From the NCBI GenBank assembly GCA_012295275.1, contig CM022667.1, positions 17,538,745-17,560,244 of the forward strand: a DNA stretch of 21,500 nucleotides, given 5' to 3'. A model generated the notes under the pieces. The model was given only the letters and a program-made list of their open reading frames with translations. It did no database searches and was not told where the DNA came from. This DNA comes from Chrysomallon squamiferum (taxonomy: Eukaryota > Mollusca > Gastropoda > Neomphalida > Peltospiridae). A program made the position numbers and the translations under genes. Shown piece after piece: positions 18,812 to 21,500 of this stretch; positions within the stretch are counted from its first letter, which is position 1; each line of letters opens with the position of its first letter.

Positions 18812-21199
18812 TATAAATTTTAAAAATTAGAAAAATGCACGAGCATGCACACACCTGTGTATGTGAAATCATTAAGGGGTATCTGAAGATAATCCACGTC
18901 ACCCGCTCAGAACAGGGCGGCGCGGTCAGTGAACCCTCGTAAGTCCAGTAGTCTCTTAAGCTAGGATCTGAAAAATGAAAATGTCATTTTCTTTTTTATT
19001 ATTATGCCGCAGATTTACTGGAATTTGAATCTGAACAAAACATTGGAAAGACATTAAAATCTACCTATATTTATTTTGTATATTTGCAAACTGTTTCATT
19101 GGTAACGCTCGACAATCTTTGCCAGATATAAAGTATTTCAATAATTGGCAGGTCGTTATGAATGACATGCAAATTAAAACTAATTTCAAAAAAGAGAATT
19201 TAATTTTTTTATTAGTATTTTTTAAATAAATCATTATTTGTTTGTTTGATTCACTTTCAACGTATATGTAGCGATCAAATAAAAAATAACAGCATCCATT
19301 TATCCTGACTTCTTGTTATTTTGTTGTTTACAATTTATTTCTATGAAAGTTTAGTATCCGATGTTAAAGAAAACTGTACAAACCAGTAAAGGTAAACTTT
19401 AAACTAAAAACTAACTGTTAAAATAAGAAGATAAAACAAATAAACCTGGAAGTAGTGTGTTTGGGTTGAATGGCGCTGTGATGGTCTTCTGTCGACCCTG
19501 GAATTATGACAGATTTATCGGTTATAAAATGGCATGAATTATCTCCCTTATAAATAGTGGAGGCGAAATGCTTTTTAATGTTAATAAAATATGTCGCGTA
19601 TAAATCATCATTATATTAATATTTTGTAAATAATCTTTTTTAATATACACAGTGACAGAATTGTATGAATTACATTTATCTGTTATAAAATCAGTTTAAG
19701 TTTAAAATGTTTATTTAATTACATACACTCGGATAAGAGTATGTTTGCCTTCAAAGATTTTTTCCTCAAATGGTCGAGAAAAACAACAATAACATTAATG
19801 ATATTAATGATAATAATAATAATAATAACAACAAATTATACTGACAAATAATGACAAATTATAACTCACCTTAAACTGTACATGTTCTAGGTTATCAGTT
19901 ATTAGACGTAGACTAGGATGTTCTCTACCGATCTGTAATAATAACAACATCAACAATAGTAACATTAATAATAACATTAATAATAATAATAATAATGTTA
20001 ATAACGATGATGATGACGACAATAAATGATGATAATGATGAACATGATAATAATGATATTAATCATTACAACAACAACGGTGATAATGGTAATGACGAGA
20101 ATGTCTAACATTATAACAATCAATACGATTGCCAAGTTTCATAACGTAGATGATAATTATGATGATGATGATGACGACGATTATGAAAAGATGATTACTT
20201 GCAGAAATAATTAAAAATAAATAAATGAAATATTAACAAAATCATTAGTTAATCAGAAATACTAGGTTTTTTTTTCTCCAATTATGTATATAGTAAGATG
20301 CGCTGACTGGAGATAATTAAAGTATATAAATGTGTGTTTACTTCATCAGAAATTTTCATTACACGTTAATCCCAAAATTACACTAAAGTTGAAATCAAGA
20401 AACATATAAAAGAACCATACAAACTATGAAATGAGGTAATTATGAAATGAATACGCAAACGTGTTTGTGTGAGCTTACCAGTGTTGTGTGGGTGTGTTGT
20501 GTATGTGTGTGTGTGACGTGTGTGTGACGTGTGTATGTGAGTGTATGACGTGTGTATGTGTGTGTGTGACGTGTGTATGGTCGCGAGCTGTTTTTAACTG
20601 AATAACAAGTGAAGGTGTGAATTTGGTTTGTTCGAGTTATTATAGTTGTTTTGTTGTTGTTGTTATTAACTGTCCCTAAAGTAGCTAAGGATTTTAAATT
20701 ATTATTCTCCTTTTTTTTCTTTTTTCACGCTTGGAAATTACACACATAAAATGTCACAAGTGAACAAACAACAAAAATTGTAAAATTTTATTTCAAATGT
20801 AAGGCATCAAAAAGCAAACTGTCAAGACTTTTAAGTATCAGAAAATCACCATCAGATTTTACATGCGGGCGTACATAAATGTGTGTGTGTGCGTTCTGTA
20901 CTTTGATTACTTTTTTTTCCCATTTAAATGCAGTTGTCACATCTGTCTTTCTTTCTTCAAACCAAGGAAGATTAAATACATTTTCTAGCCAAGCAAATTC
21001 GATTAACTACTTATTATTTTCCATTTTTGTAATTATCCATCCACCACGAACACTGCATGACAGAATGAGTGGAGTCTTACAGTTTAACATGTACTGTACT
21101 CACCTGGCTGAATAATGATGCTATGGCAACGCCATGCGGTTTTCCCACCGCGTCCTCCATTGTTTCATAGAGCGAACTGTTCCAGTGAACGAGCTGCAC
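18276..21199 (-). CDS. CA8: Carbonic anhydrase-related protein, CARP VIII type (C-terminal half, partial)
   Basis: Five exons: 21104-21199, 19870-19932, 19446-19497, 18855-18967, 18276-18413; 462 nt, 153 codons plus stop, with phases agreeing (0,0,1,0). The encoded alpha-carbonic anhydrase fold starts [11 protein letters not shown], where H is the third zinc His (119 in CA II numbering), and continues [106 protein letters not shown], the EGSLT-x-PPCSE block, FRYPL and the RRLRT-x-VKG helix mark the CA8 branch rather than catalytic isozymes. The vertebrate protein is catalytically inactive because the first zinc His is replaced, and it binds the IP3 receptor ITPR1. That diagnostic residue lies upstream, outside the window, so inactivity is inferred. 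About half of a roughly 290-aa protein is present. Confidence 0.92.
18430..18571. repeat. AAT/AGT/AGC trinucleotide array in last CARP VIII intron
   Basis: Mixed array beginning 16 bp from the acceptor of the last coding exon (on the minus strand TTA, CTA and GCT units). It supplies most of what should be the polypyrimidine and branch-point region of that intron. Confidence 0.95.
18754..18811. repeat. (AAT)19 microsatellite in CARP VIII intron
   Basis: Pure AAT array 44 bp inside the intron after the exon that ends at 18855. Confidence 0.97.
19807..19830. repeat. (AAT)n microsatellite
   Basis: Short AAT array about 40 bp from the donor of the CARP VIII exon 19870-19932. Confidence 0.85.
19935..20185. 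repeat. AAT / GAT / GAC mixed trinucleotide region
   Basis: Imperfect AAC/AAT units changing into GAT and GAC units. The left end lies within 3 bp of the acceptor of the CARP VIII exon that starts at 19932. Frames through it give Asn or Asp polymers and are not genes. Confidence 0.9.
20481..20579. repeat. (TG)n array with four TGACGTG units
   Basis: Interrupted TG array in a large CARP VIII intron. TGACGTG occurs at 20514-20520, 20525-20531, 20546-20552 and 20567-20573. Confidence 0.9.
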
Positions 21200-21500
21200 C
21201 TACACAAAAAACATGATGGATAAAACGCAGGTTTCATTACTTTACTTTTAGGACATCACGTTGAAGTAATAAACTAATGATATGTCATTACGTCATCGAC
21301 AGACCCGTTTATTAAGTTAAAATTGTTCTAGTTTTAATAAATAGACACAAGTTTTTGTGTTTTTGTTTGTATGTTGTTTTGTTGTTGTTGTTTTTTTTTG
21401 TTTTGTTTTCTGTTGTATGAGAAAATATTGTGTTTAATGTAATCTTTACATAAATATTTGTATTTTTAAATTTTCTACAAAACTATCTTCCTCGGAGAGT
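21200..21500 (-). other. CARP VIII intron sequence at right edge
   Basis: AT-rich sequence with T/G-rich homopolymers. The upstream exon expected to carry the first two zinc-site positions is not found here. Confidence 0.6.

Noticed and set aside
20026-20214. Asp-rich 62-codon plus-strand frame
   Set aside because: Translated GAT/GAC microsatellite inside a CARP VIII intron.

Overview
The window reads as AT-rich nuclear DNA from a bilaterian animal. Genes are split into short exons with GT/AG introns, intergenic spacers are long, and di- and trinucleotide microsatellites are very dense. The style of repeats (the CAGTGGTACC element at about 13.43-14.09 kb and the long TC, GA, CA and AAT arrays) and the small secreted peptide gene make me favour a mollusc, probably a coleoid cephalopod such as an octopus. 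That assignment is inference. The animal origin is secure from three conserved genes.

Layout. (1) 294-2865, minus: the first five coding exons of the DEAH-box helicase DHX35; the gene continues past the left edge. (2) 2866-4060: a 1.2 kb spacer shared by two divergent genes. (3) 4061-7965, plus: a complete six-exon RBR-type E3 ubiquitin ligase, RNF14 (462 aa, RWD plus RING1-IBR-RING2). (4) 7966-10487: its 3' end and a gene-poor convergent spacer. (5) 10506-13011, minus: a four-exon, 233-aa protein with an uncleaved-looking N-terminal membrane anchor and a C-terminal ML (MD-2-related lipid-recognition) domain. (6) 13343-15340: a repeat-rich stretch with a long TC array, a mobile-element-like repeat, a long complementary GA array and a broken DDE transposase fragment. 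(7) 15926-16879, plus: a compact TATA-driven two-exon gene for a 79-aa secreted precursor that looks like a neuropeptide or peptide-hormone prohormone, with two Gly-dibasic processing sites and an acidic spacer. I do not recognise the family; this is the best candidate for something undescribed. (8) 16900-18110: a spacer holding a second copy of the block just upstream of the peptide gene, and a short ORF fragment followed by a poly(A) signal and an encoded A tract. (9) 18276-21199, minus: the last five coding exons of a carbonic anhydrase-related protein of the CARP VIII (CA8) type, several of whose exons abut trinucleotide arrays. It continues past the right edge.

The genes do not form a pathway. 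DHX35 and RNF14 are housekeeping genes arranged head to head. The ML protein, the peptide precursor and CARP VIII are more likely tissue-specific. All exon models come from reading frame, splice consensus and remembered family sequence; no transcript evidence was available.
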